In this document: positions 6,236 through 12,738 of the stretch, in pieces | Layout of the letters: each line of letters starts with the position of its first letter | Position numbering within the stretch: position 1 is the first letter of the stretch | Source: a virus | DNA: 36,468 bases | IMG/VR virus record: IMGVR_UViG_3300035670_000695 | Span: 1 to 36,468 of that record | Strand: one strand, 5' to 3' | Notes under the pieces: model-generated | The model's input: only the letters and a program-made list of their open reading frames with translations | Database searches by the model: none | What the model was told of the DNA's origin: nothing | Position numbers and translations under genes: made by a program

Positions 6236-7178
6236 TCCAGGATTTTACGCCATTATTCCTTCTAAAGTAAGATATGACAATTCTCTTACTTATGGAGCGC
6301 GCATAATTTATGCCGAAATTTCGGCTTTATGCAGTGAGAAAGGTTATTGCTGGGCCAATAATCAATACTTTGCTGAAAGGTTTCAAAACAGCAAAGACAC
6401 AATTTCTCGCTGGGTTTCCGACCTTGAAAAAGCAGGATATATAAAGAGCGAAATAGATCAGCATAGTGGAAACAATAGAAGGATTTATCTAGTGAATGCA
6501 AAGCTAGATTACAAGGAGCTAGAAAACGACTATCGGCAAAAATACGGTGAGGTATCCGTAAAAATACCTAAAGGGTATCCGCAAGAATGCCAAGAGGGTA
6601 TAGGCAAAAATGCCGAACATAGTAATACAGTTAATAATACACTTAATAATACAGATAATAGTAATAGCGCTAACGCGCATTTTTTTTCTCTTCAAAATGA
6701 GGCTCAAGAAAATTTAACGACTCAAAAAGCTGAGCCAACTACTCCTAAAGGAAGAAAAAAGAACGAGGATGTACACCGAGCCGACGTATTACAAAAAAAC
6801 GTAATACAATTAAAGGAAGAGTTTATGGCCGAGCTTCAGCGCAAAGGCATAGCCCAGTACTACGAGCCTTTCAAGGAAGTTTGGCAGGAGTGGATACGCT
6901 ACAAAAAGGAAATACGCACCAGCTACAAGTCTGCACAAAGTGCCGCTACCGGTTTTAAAAGCTTACTAGAAAAAAGCAACTACAACGCAGAAAAAGCGCT
7001 GCGGTTAGTAGAGAACACAGTGGCAAATGGCTGGAAGGGCATACAGGATGAAAAAGGAAAGCCAACCTACTCCAGCAAACCCAAAGTGCACCAGCAACAC
7101 GATGAAACAATAGAGTATTTAAACGAATCACGTCAACGCTTAATTTCTCAATTTGGACTTACTAATGAATACAAATAA
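6222..7178 (+). CDS. Replication initiator / replisome organiser, 318 residues
   Basis: The N-terminus (residues 1-95) is a winged helix of the phage replication-protein type (PSKVRYDNSLTYGARIIYAE, NQYFAERFQNSKDTISRWVSDLEKAGYI). An Asn-rich linker (about 132-150) follows. The C-terminal part (about 205-280) has the FKEVWQEWIRYKKE ... NGWKGI pattern of DnaD-like or lambda-O-like C-terminal domains that bring in the host helicase. The linker DNA carries 12-nt iteron-like repeats, so the origin may lie inside the gene as in lambda O. No phage helicase or polymerase is present, so host replication machinery must be used. Confidence 0.75.
   Translation: MKQSNPGFYAIIPSKVRYDNSLTYGARIIYAEISALCSEKGYCWANNQYFAERFQNSKDTISRWVSDLEKAGYIKSEIDQHSGNNRRIYLVNAKLDYKELENDYRQKYGEVSVKIPKGYPQECQEGIGKNAEHSNTVNNTLNNTDNSNSANAHFFSLQNEAQENLTTQKAEPTTPKGRKKNEDVHRADVLQKNVIQLKEEFMAELQRKGIAQYYEPFKEVWQEWIRYKKEIRTSYKSAQSAATGFKSLLEKSNYNAEKALRLVENTVANGWKGIQDEKGKPTYSSKPKVHQQHDETIEYLNESRQRLISQFGLTNEYK
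6621..6667 (+). repeat. Iteron-like 12-nt direct repeats, candidate origin
   Basis: AGTAATACAG (6621), TTAATAATACAC (6631), TTAATAATACAG (6643) and ATAATAGTAATAG (6655) are spaced about 12 nt apart in a very A/T-rich stretch, followed by AGCGCTAACGCGC and an eight-T run. They encode the initiator's Asn-rich linker. Origin function is inferred from the lambda-O arrangement. Confidence 0.5.
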
Positions 7179-7854
7179 GCCATTAAACATAACAGGCTAT
7201 AAAGATAAGCACGTCTATCAAAGTGCTGGCGGTATCACCTCAACCGTTTACCTGATGGACTGCATAGACTTTTTGCAGCAGGTGCCAGAAAAGTATTTTG
7301 ATCTAGCGGTTGTTGATCCGCCTTACGGGATTGGAGTTAATCATTCAATGGGAAGGAGAAAGGGTGATAAAAAATCTGAATACAAAAAAGCTGACTGGGA
7401 TTTTCAGCCACCTACAAAAAAGTATTTTGATCAGCTTTTTCATGGTTGCATCAATGCAATAATTTGGGGTGCAAATCATTTTATTAGCCGCATGCCTAAA
7501 GACAGTGCTTGCTGGCTTATGTGGGATAAAAAATTTAGTGAAGATGTTTCCTTTGCACAGTTTGAGTTAGCCTGGACTTCGTTAAACGGAACTTGTAAAA
7601 AATTTGATATGCACCCTTTCCAAAAAGATAGATTTCACCCGACACAAAAACCTGTACCGCTTTACGACTGGATTTACCAAAACTATGCAAAGCCTGGGCA
7701 GTTGATTTTAGACACGCATTTAGGCTCAGGGTCCAACCGCATAGCAGCACACAAAAATAATTTAGAGTTTGTTGGTGTTGAGCTAGACCCTGAGTATTTT
7801 TATGCTTCAGTAAAACGCTTTGAGCAATACACTTCACAACTAACACTTTTTTAA
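7165..7854 (+). CDS. DNA N6-adenine or N4-cytosine methyltransferase, 229 residues
   Basis: The catalytic motif DPPYG is at residues 51-55 and the SAM motif I ILDTHLGSGS at 181-190. The order catalytic-then-SAM marks a beta-class enzyme; HPTQKP (158-163) is typical. ATG 7165 is preferred to TTG 7153. It overlaps the initiator gene by 14 nt. No restriction endonuclease gene is adjacent, so it is an orphan, probably protecting phage DNA or marking the origin region. The short space between motifs suggests a small target-recognition region; specificity cannot be read. Confidence 0.9.
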   Translation: MNTNKPLNITGYKDKHVYQSAGGITSTVYLMDCIDFLQQVPEKYFDLAVVDPPYGIGVNHSMGRRKGDKKSEYKKADWDFQPPTKKYFDQLFHGCINAIIWGANHFISRMPKDSACWLMWDKKFSEDVSFAQFELAWTSLNGTCKKFDMHPFQKDRFHPTQKPVPLYDWIYQNYAKPGQLILDTHLGSGSNRIAAHKNNLEFVGVELDPEYFYASVKRFEQYTSQLTLF

Positions 7855-7855
7855 C

Positions 7856-8596
7856 ATGAATAAACTACAAATCTATCAAAAGCTTCCAGCGGAAACGCTA
7901 CAGCGCTGGGAGCAAATCCAGGCAGTAACACCTGCCAAGTGGAACCAGCAAACCGCACTAAGCTGCATGGATGCCTTAACGGTTTGGCCTCAGCTCAGGG
8001 TGACAACGTACGATGATGCGATAGAAGCGCAAACGCCTACGCTTGGCGCTGTCAGTTTCTATTTAGGTGAAGTACATGCTATACAGCTAATAAGCGACAT
8101 GATCGCAGCTGCCAGTCTTTTGCTAAACGCAGGTAAGAGTCTGCGCAAAGAGCAGTTTTTCCCGATTGCCGAGCTTCTCTACTCAGAGTTTAAACTGCTA
8201 ACGGTAGCAGACTTCCGCGCCTGCTTCCGGATGGCAGCGCTTGGCAAATTCGGCCAGGTATATGATCGCCTAGATGCTGAGGTAATAGCTGGATGGTGTA
8301 CACAGTATCGCGATGGCAAGTTAGCACACTGCGAGCAGGTGAACGCCCGGAAGCATGCGAACGCAGGCAAAGAACAAAACGCACAGAATGGCTCCACAAT
8401 GCCCGAATTTTTTAAGGAGTATATAAGACAGCGCGAAGTGGGTAAAATGCGCACACAGGCCGAATGGCAGCCTGATGCAGCTATTATACAGCTATGGCAG
8501 CAGGAGTATGAGCGCATACCGGAGGAGAACCGCCCGGACTGGTCTGTTTTCGTCAAGTATCAAACTGCTAAAACGCAGTCTAGGCTAAAAAAGTAG
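7856..8596 (+). CDS. Hypothetical protein of a Bacteroidota replication-associated type, 246 residues
   Basis: A mostly helical protein. The stretch YSEFKLLTVADFRACFRMA followed by GKFGQVYDRLDAEVI resembles a conserved family (DUF6633-like, from memory) seen next to replication genes in Bacteroidota mobile elements. It follows the methyltransferase by 1 nt and ends the replication operon. A helicase-loader-like role is possible, but no Walker motif is present. The C-terminus is basic (KTQSRLKK). Confidence 0.6.
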   Translation: MNKLQIYQKLPAETLQRWEQIQAVTPAKWNQQTALSCMDALTVWPQLRVTTYDDAIEAQTPTLGAVSFYLGEVHAIQLISDMIAAASLLLNAGKSLRKEQFFPIAELLYSEFKLLTVADFRACFRMAALGKFGQVYDRLDAEVIAGWCTQYRDGKLAHCEQVNARKHANAGKEQNAQNGSTMPEFFKEYIRQREVGKMRTQAEWQPDAAIIQLWQQEYERIPEENRPDWSVFVKYQTAKTQSRLKK

Positions 8597-8623
8597 GCTC
8601 TTTAAAATTATTTTTAAAAAATG

Positions 8624-8656
8624 TTTGCAAATATGCAAGGCACTGCTTTATCTTTG
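8624..8656 (+). promoter_or_regulatory. Strong Bacteroidota-type promoter
   Basis: TTTG (8624-8627), a 21-nt spacer and TATCTTTG (8649-8656). This is the best consensus match in the window. The upstream block (TTAAAATTATTTTTAAAAA) and the bases around the -7 element (GGCA, then TATCTTTGCC) match the promoter at 26083 closely. Confidence 0.8.
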
Positions 8657-8685
8657 CCAAACATTCACACTTAAAAAACTTTACC

Positions 8686-8988
8686 ATGAGTAAGAAAAAC
8701 GAGCTTTACCTGTACAAATTCATTTTTCAGTACGACGGCAAACAGGTAACAAACGCGCATATTATACGCGAAGAGCCGTACCATCCAGACGATCTTTTAA
8801 CAACAGACAGGGAGTTTTTGGTAGCTCATAGGGTAATTACTGAGCCTGGTGTTATAGATCTTTATTTTGACTTAATGGAAGATGCAAACCTGTATTTTGG
8901 TTTTGTTGCCTCTCCTAACTGGAGCCTTGCAAAAGAGTTTGTTAAAGATTGGCAGCTTGAGTGCAGCTACACACCACTATCGCTATGA
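8686..8988 (+). CDS. Hypothetical protein, 100 residues
   Basis: First gene after the strong promoter at 8624. It is acidic, with strands YLYKFIFQYDGKQVTNAHIIRE and a helix ending SLAKEFVKDWQLE. No known domain is recognised. It ends with an ATGA overlap with the next gene. An early host-modifying role is only a guess from position. Confidence 0.65.
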   Translation: MSKKNELYLYKFIFQYDGKQVTNAHIIREEPYHPDDLLTTDREFLVAHRVITEPGVIDLYFDLMEDANLYFGFVASPNWSLAKEFVKDWQLECSYTPLSL

Positions 8989-9230
8989 GCCAGGCTTTCA
9001 CCGACCAATTAAAGCAGGTTGTGTCCGAGTTTGAAACGCTCGGGTACAACCATACCAAGAAAGCAGCAGAGCAGGTGCGCATAGTTTGTGAGTTGCATAA
9101 CTGGAGCAAGAGAAACCTGCAAACATTGCAAAACGACTTGGTTATTTGGCGCGCCTGGTGCAGTCTGCATAAGGAAAAAGCCCTGATGATAAAGATTGAC
9201 AAACTACTAAACGAGCATTTTGACAACTAA
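8985..9230 (+). CDS. Hypothetical helical protein, 81 residues
   Basis: ATG 8985 overlaps the upstream stop (ATGA) and is preferred to the in-frame GTG at 8961. It is an all-helical protein with basic and aromatic residues (SQAFTDQLKQVVSEFETLGY, VIWRAWCSLHKEKALM). Family unknown. The next gene (VRR-NUC) overlaps its last 11 nt, so the two are co-translated. Confidence 0.6.
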   Translation: MSQAFTDQLKQVVSEFETLGYNHTKKAAEQVRIVCELHNWSKRNLQTLQNDLVIWRAWCSLHKEKALMIKIDKLLNEHFDN

Positions 9231-9570
9231 ACCCGAAACAGCCAACCGGATCACCGCAAATATCTTGCGGATAGTAAACCTTCAGCCTTCGTGCTGCGCA
9301 GCTCGCATTAATACTGTAGGCGTGTGGGATGCTGCCAAAGGTGTACACCGTAAACGTGGTAGCACAAAAGGTGTGGAGGATATTATCTGCATCGTGATGG
9401 GCCGGTATGTCGGTATCGAGGTCAAGGCCGGCAAAGACCGGCAAAGTGAAGACCAAAAGAAACGACAGTTTGAGGTGGAGCGGGCCGGTGGCACTTACTT
9501 ACTGGTACGCTCTACTGATGACTTTATTGAACAATTTAACCAATTAATTTCTCAACGCTTTAAAAAATAA
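9220..9570 (+). CDS. VRR-NUC domain nuclease (Holliday-junction-resolvase-like), 116 residues
   Basis: The core of the VRR-NUC family is visible: GVEDIICIVMGRYVGIEVKAG, then the Gln helix SEDQKKRQ. The pattern D(54)-II, E(67)-V-K(69) and Gln(78) is the PD-(D/E)XK site. Such stand-alone phage enzymes cut branched DNA before packaging. No ATG lies in a suitable position; TTG 9220, overlapping the previous gene, is the best start and implies translational coupling. Confidence 0.82.
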   Translation: MTTKPETANRITANILRIVNLQPSCCAARINTVGVWDAAKGVHRKRGSTKGVEDIICIVMGRYVGIEVKAGKDRQSEDQKKRQFEVERAGGTYLLVRSTDDFIEQFNQLISQRFKK

Positions 9571-9573
9571 ATT

Positions 9574-9930
9574 ATGATACCTGTAAACATAGACTGTAAA
9601 AAGAAAAACAAACAATGGCACTTATCTGAAGATCCATACTCTAGCCCTGATATATATAATGCAGCAACCGAGCAGCTAAATATTGAGTTTACCTTAAGAA
9701 TATCAGCCGGAACCACTGAATATGGAATGGCAAAAAGCCCTAATTTAATAAAAGCACTACTTGGGCTTGACAAAGAATTTATAGGTAAACGATTTTCTAG
9801 TTCCAGGACCTACACAAATGAGCATGTAATGGATTTAGATGATGCGCAACTAGGGCTGTTGGTTAGGATGGTTTATAGCGATTTAACCGCTCAGATAGAA
9901 GAATGGGCAAAAGAAAATAGAAAAATTTAA
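9574..9930 (+). CDS. Hypothetical protein, 118 residues
   Basis: A soluble, charged protein starting MIPVNIDCKKKNKQWHLSED, with a helical C-terminal half (DDAQLGLLVRMVYSDLTAQIEEWA). No recognised domain. It is tightly packed, 3 nt after the nuclease and 5 nt before the two-repeat gene. Confidence 0.6.
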   Translation: MIPVNIDCKKKNKQWHLSEDPYSSPDIYNAATEQLNIEFTLRISAGTTEYGMAKSPNLIKALLGLDKEFIGKRFSSSRTYTNEHVMDLDDAQLGLLVRMVYSDLTAQIEEWAKENRKI

Positions 9931-9935
9931 AAGCT

Positions 9936-10718
9936 ATGAAAAAATTAACGATAGATTATATACCGGACGGTTTTGTTTACGCAGCTGTTGATAGTGATGG
10001 ATACGCATACGCATACACTTTAAAACCTCATAAGAGCGATACTTTTTGGGTAGCAGGTCCTGGAAGATCAGTAATTCTTGGTAATCGCTTTGATGCAAGT
10101 GACTGGCAAAACAGTTTAATTTTTTTTATTAATAATACTGAAGCATTTACAGGAAGTATTAATATAAACATTATACCAGATGGGTATTATTATGCCGCAG
10201 TTGATGCGGATGGTCATGCTTATGCTTTTAAAAGCAAACCAGTAATAAAAAATGGATTTGATTTTTGGAGAAAAAGCAAAGGTGATAATACATCAGCGGT
10301 ATGGTTAGGTAAGGGCTTTGACGCAAGCGACTGGCAGAATAGTTTAATATCTATTGATGGCGAAGCTAAAGCAGTTAGTAAGTTGCCCGATTATAAATAT
10401 ACACCACCACCACCACCAGAGCCCACAAAAGCCGAAAAAGATCAAGCCAACAAACCCAGCTTCGCTGAGATAGATCCGGAGTTTTTGCTCTCAATGGCTG
10501 AGCGCATGACAAATAATAAAGGAAAGTATGAGCCGTTTAACTGGCAGAAACCATGCGACATTAGCCTGCTACTAGATGCAGGCCAGCGGCATTTGCTTGC
10601 CTTGCGTATGCCTCAGCAGGAAGGAGCAGAAGAAACGCATTTAGACCATGCGGTTGCACTAGCCTTAAATGCAATGATTATTCACTACCAACTACGTCAC
10701 AATGAGCGCACACCCTAA
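9936..10718 (+). CDS. Two DWQNSL-type repeats fused to a dATP/dGTP diphosphohydrolase-like domain, 260 residues
   Basis: Residues 1-64 and 76-139 are two copies of the domain IPDGxxYAAVDxDGxAYAY/F...GxxFDASDWQNSLI, also found alone at 5547. A Pro-rich linker (YTPPPPPEP) follows. The C-terminus (about 170-255: EIDPEFLLSMAERMTNNKGKY, NWQKP, LLLDAGQRHLLAL, HLDHAVALALNAM) matches the dATP/dGTP diphosphohydrolase N-terminal family (DUF5664 type, from memory). That family trims purine dNTPs. With the MazG-like gene at 11096 it suggests control of the nucleotide pool. The repeat function is unknown. Confidence 0.72.
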   Translation: MKKLTIDYIPDGFVYAAVDSDGYAYAYTLKPHKSDTFWVAGPGRSVILGNRFDASDWQNSLIFFINNTEAFTGSININIIPDGYYYAAVDADGHAYAFKSKPVIKNGFDFWRKSKGDNTSAVWLGKGFDASDWQNSLISIDGEAKAVSKLPDYKYTPPPPPEPTKAEKDQANKPSFAEIDPEFLLSMAERMTNNKGKYEPFNWQKPCDISLLLDAGQRHLLALRMPQQEGAEETHLDHAVALALNAMIIHYQLRHNERTP

Positions 10719-11091
10719 CAGCCTAGAGGCATTAGCGTTTAACGAGCAGCATCGGCCAACGCAGCTAGTACAACTGCTACAGCTGCTTACCGAGCAGGAG
10801 TTGACAGCACATGAACTGGCAGCGCTGACAGGCATACAAAAAAGCATTGTACATGCTCGGATTTGCGACCTGTATAAAGGCTTCTTCTATCAAGGCGTTA
10901 TGTATAAAGTACAACAGTCAGGAGTTACGGTAGTGGATGGGCGTAAAGTTAGCTTGTTTACAGCCGTTCAAGGGGCTGAGAGCCTGAAAGACTGGAACCG
11001 GAGGGCAAGGAAGCTGCAAAGCAGGATTAAACGCCAGCAGAACGAATTAGAATATTTACTTAACCTAATAAAGGCCCACGAGGCAAAATAG
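10702..11091 (+). CDS. Helix-turn-helix protein, 129 residues
   Basis: Residues 19-60 (QLVQLLQLLTEQELTAHELA, ALTGIQKSIVHARICDLYK) form a winged helix of the type used to sense or regulate; a predicted wing and a basic coiled-coil end (RRARKLQSRIKRQQNELEYL) follow. It overlaps the fused gene by 17 nt. It could control the nucleotide-metabolism and lysis genes or assist replication. No specific family is assigned. Confidence 0.66.
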   Translation: MSAHPNSLEALAFNEQHRPTQLVQLLQLLTEQELTAHELAALTGIQKSIVHARICDLYKGFFYQGVMYKVQQSGVTVVDGRKVSLFTAVQGAESLKDWNRRARKLQSRIKRQQNELEYLLNLIKAHEAK

Positions 11092-11095
11092 TATC

Positions 11096-11680
11096 ATGAA
11101 ATACATTTTTGACAAAGTAAAAGAGTTTAACGAAGCCTTTGGAATTGACATAAAGGCGCAAAGTAAGGAGCTTCGGTATGATCTGTTTAAGGAAGAGGCA
11201 GACGAGTACCTAAACGCCTTAAACGACGTGGACCGGGCAGATGCTATAGCAGATATGCTTTATATTTGGGCGGGTACGGTGCTGAAGCATGGGTTAGAAA
11301 ATGAATTTACTACCTATGATTTGTCAATTGACATAAGCTGCCATGAAGCATGGACTATTTATAAAATACATAATTTTTTAACAGCTGAAAATCAAAGCTA
11401 TTTACTTTTTGATGACAAAGAAAATATATTTCAAGAGCTTGATGAATTATATTGCACAATAGCGGTAGCAATTTACATGCTTAACCTGCAAGACAAAATA
11501 ATTGCCATTTTCGACGCAGTACACGAGAGCAACATGGCGAAGCTGGGCCCGGATGGCAAACCTATCATCAACGGACAGAACGGAGTACTATACCCTGGCA
11601 AGCCCTTAAACAAAGTGATGAAACCTGAAGGTTGGAAAGATCCTAAAGAAAAGATTTTTAAAATTCTTTCGGAAAATTAG
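11096..11680 (+). CDS. MazG-like / all-alpha NTP pyrophosphohydrolase, 194 residues
   Basis: The metal site of the family is visible: EEADEYLNAL (about residues 33-42), then DRADAIADMLYIW (46-58). An inserted Phe/Tyr-rich stretch (about 75-125) follows, then the typical end FDAVHESNMAKLGPDGKP and PEGWKDP. Such enzymes hydrolyse (d)NTPs or PRPP-linked substrates and are common in phages that degrade or bias the host pool. It follows the HTH gene by 4 nt. Confidence 0.82.
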   Translation: MKYIFDKVKEFNEAFGIDIKAQSKELRYDLFKEEADEYLNALNDVDRADAIADMLYIWAGTVLKHGLENEFTTYDLSIDISCHEAWTIYKIHNFLTAENQSYLLFDDKENIFQELDELYCTIAVAIYMLNLQDKIIAIFDAVHESNMAKLGPDGKPIINGQNGVLYPGKPLNKVMKPEGWKDPKEKIFKILSEN

Positions 11681-11683
11681 TAT

Positions 11684-11691
11684 TACATTTG
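11684..11691 (+). promoter_or_regulatory. Possible promoter for the endolysin, leaderless transcript
   Basis: TACATTTG (11684-11691) fits the -7 consensus and lies just 4 nt before the ATG at 11696, so transcription would begin at or next to the start codon. The -33 region is only T-rich, so confidence is limited. Confidence 0.4.
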
Positions 11692-11695
11692 CAGT

Positions 11696-12148
11696 ATGAA
11701 ACTGAGTAAGTACTTTACCTTAGACGAGATGACACGCAGCCGAACGGCTGAGTTACGGAACATTCTAAATGTACCGAATGACGAGCAGATAGAAAACCTG
11801 ACAGATCTATGTATTTATGTACTAGATCCTATCAGGGATGCCGTTAACCGGCCTGTAGAAGTTACCAGCGGTTATCGTTCTAACCTGCTTAATAAAGCGG
11901 TTGGAGGCAGTCGTACCAGCCAGCATCCTGAAGGAAAAGCAGCCGATATACAGGTTAAGGGCATAAAAACTGAGCAGCTATTCAGGTTTATATTGGCTCT
12001 TGGCATAGAGTTTGACCAATGTATTCAAGAGTTTGATACCTGGATACATATTAGCTTTAATAAAGGCAACAACCGTAAGCAGGCGCTAAGAGCGATAAAG
12101 CGCAACGGTCAAACAGTATTTATACCTGTACGGCATGGAAACAAGTAA
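11696..12148 (+). CDS. Endolysin, M15-family D-Ala-D-Ala carboxypeptidase type, 150 residues
   Basis: The zinc-peptidase motifs are intact: SGYRSNLLNKAVGG (58-71), SQHPEG with His77, KAADIQ with Asp84, and WIHIS with His118. The length equals single-domain M15_3 phage endolysins. There is no signal peptide, so it needs the holin (34838) to reach peptidoglycan. It sits 20 kb from the holin on the linear map. It overlaps the small gene at 12135 by 14 nt. Confidence 0.9.
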   Translation: MKLSKYFTLDEMTRSRTAELRNILNVPNDEQIENLTDLCIYVLDPIRDAVNRPVEVTSGYRSNLLNKAVGGSRTSQHPEGKAADIQVKGIKTEQLFRFILALGIEFDQCIQEFDTWIHISFNKGNNRKQALRAIKRNGQTVFIPVRHGNK

Positions 12149-12326
12149 GCGGTTTACAAGAACGGAGTTTTGCCGCAGGTGGGTAGCTGAGAACAGCACA
12201 GCAAAAGAGCGGAAGACAATGGTGCAGGCTGAGCAGCATTTTTGCAAGCTGGTAGAGCAGGGAGGGATAGAAGAGGTAGGACCGATTGGTATAGCACAGC
12301 AAGTAGTGATGTATAGACAACGTTAA
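12135..12326 (+). CDS. Small basic protein, 63 residues
   Basis: The N-terminal METSKRFTRTEFCRRWVAEN resembles the first helices of a DNA-binding or regulatory domain. The rest is helical (KTMVQAEQHFCKLVEQGGIEEVG). The overlap with the endolysin gene suggests co-translation. It is the last gene before the 482-nt non-coding region. Function unknown. Confidence 0.55.
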   Translation: METSKRFTRTEFCRRWVAENSTAKERKTMVQAEQHFCKLVEQGGIEEVGPIGIAQQVVMYRQR

Positions 12327-12346
12327 AAGTGGTAAAGTGGTTATCA

Positions 12347-12373
12347 GCCGGGCTGCTGCAACAGTCGCCCGGC
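12347..12373 (+). other. Hairpin element, copy 2
   Basis: GCCGGGC (12347-12353) pairs with GCCCGGC (12367-12373), with inner CTG-CAA-CAG. Including the 13 nt after it (ending ACAAAAGCA), only two of 40 positions differ from copy 1 at 4173. There is no T-run. Confidence 0.7.
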
Positions 12374-12450
12374 TCACAAAAGCAGCACACACACAAAGCA
12401 GCGCAAAAGAGCGCTGGAACAATAACCGATACATGTGAAATGGGTTTTTT

Positions 12451-12482
12451 CTAGGTAGCTGCAATAGTTGCCTAGTTTTTTT
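12451..12482 (+). terminator. Terminator, copy 3 of the hairpin family
   Basis: CTAGG (12451-12455) with CCTAG (12471-12475) and the same inner design CTG-CAA-TAG give an 11-bp stem with wobble pairs, followed by seven T (12476-12482). The stem bases differ from copies 1 and 2 on both arms, while the core around CTGCAA stays. Confidence 0.72.
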
Positions 12483-12486
12483 AAAA

Positions 12487-12568
12487 TCGGGGTAACGGTT
12501 CAGCGGTTTATCTCTCACAACTGAGAAGTATTTTTCTCCCGCTGGCGGGTTCGATTCCCGCGCCTCAG
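12487..12568 (+). ncRNA. tRNA-like RNA, copy 1 (T-arm and acceptor but no D-arm)
   Basis: T-arm: GCGGG-TTCGATT-CCCGC (12545-12561), with a perfect 5-bp stem and a loop that fits the GTTCRANYC rule. Acceptor: TCGGGGT (12487-12493) with GCCTCAG (12562-12568), six of seven pairs counting wobbles. Where D and anticodon arms should be there is one 6-bp helix CAGCGG/CCGCTG (12501-12506 with 12539-12544), enclosing the hairpin TCTCA-CAAC-TGAGA. No valid seven-base anticodon loop is found, so it is not an ordinary tRNA; the plan recalls a D-armless tRNA or the tRNA-like end of tmRNA. A T7 tract follows at 12573. Confidence 0.55.
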
Positions 12569-12583
12569 CTAGTTTTTTTAAAA

Positions 12584-12665
12584 TCGGGGTAACGGTTCAG
12601 CGGTTTATCTCTCACAACTGAGAAGTATTTTTCTCCCGCTGGCGGGTTCGATTCCCGCGCCTCAG
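12584..12665 (+). ncRNA. tRNA-like RNA, copy 2
   Basis: The base-for-base duplicate of the element at 12487-12568, shifted by 97 bp, with the same T-arm, acceptor and central helix. It is followed by CTAG and five T. No CCA is encoded after either copy. Confidence 0.55.
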
Positions 12666-12687
12666 CTAGTTTTTCGGAGTTCGTCTA

Positions 12688-12721
12688 TTGGGCGCAGTCG
12701 TAATGATAGCGCCTATTTTTG
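12688..12721 (+). promoter_or_regulatory. Promoter overlapping a terminator
   Basis: TTG (12688-12690), a 23-nt spacer and TATTTTTG (12714-12721), identical in its -7 element to the promoter at 5760. The same bases form the T-run of the hairpin at 12689. Its transcript would start near 12728, just before the palindrome at 12739, and lead to the gene at 12809. Confidence 0.5.
12689..12720 (+). terminator. Terminator after the tRNA-like units
   Basis: TGGGCGC (12689-12695) pairs with GCGCCTA (12709-12715), seven pairs with one wobble, followed by five T. It would stop any transcript that passes both tRNA-like units. Confidence 0.6.
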
Positions 12722-12738
12722 AAAGGATTATTAGTCAG

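Larger units (their letters stand above)
12472..12674 (+). repeat. Two identical 97-bp tandem repeats plus a 9-nt third start
   Basis: Units at 12472-12568 and 12569-12665 are identical over all 97 bp by direct reading, and CTAGTTTTT (12666-12674) starts a third. Each unit carries a T7 tract, then a tRNA-like fold. Perfect identity in non-coding DNA implies recent duplication or selection. Confidence 0.9.

Noticed and set aside
9936-11680. Z-genome (2-aminoadenine) biosynthesis
   Set aside because: Diphosphohydrolase- and MazG-like proteins are present, but PurZ and the polymerase of that pathway are absent.
12487-12568. Ordinary tRNA gene
   Set aside because: No seven-base anticodon loop with U33 can be drawn, no D-stem exists, and one acceptor pair is mismatched; called tRNA-like instead.
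12472-12674. Phage attachment site (attP) derived from a tRNA 3' end
   Set aside because: The T-arm and acceptor resemble one, but no integrase, excisionase or repressor gene is visible, and the two identical units are not expected for an attP.
12472-12674. CRISPR array
   Set aside because: Only two units, directly abutting with no spacers, and no cas genes anywhere in the window.
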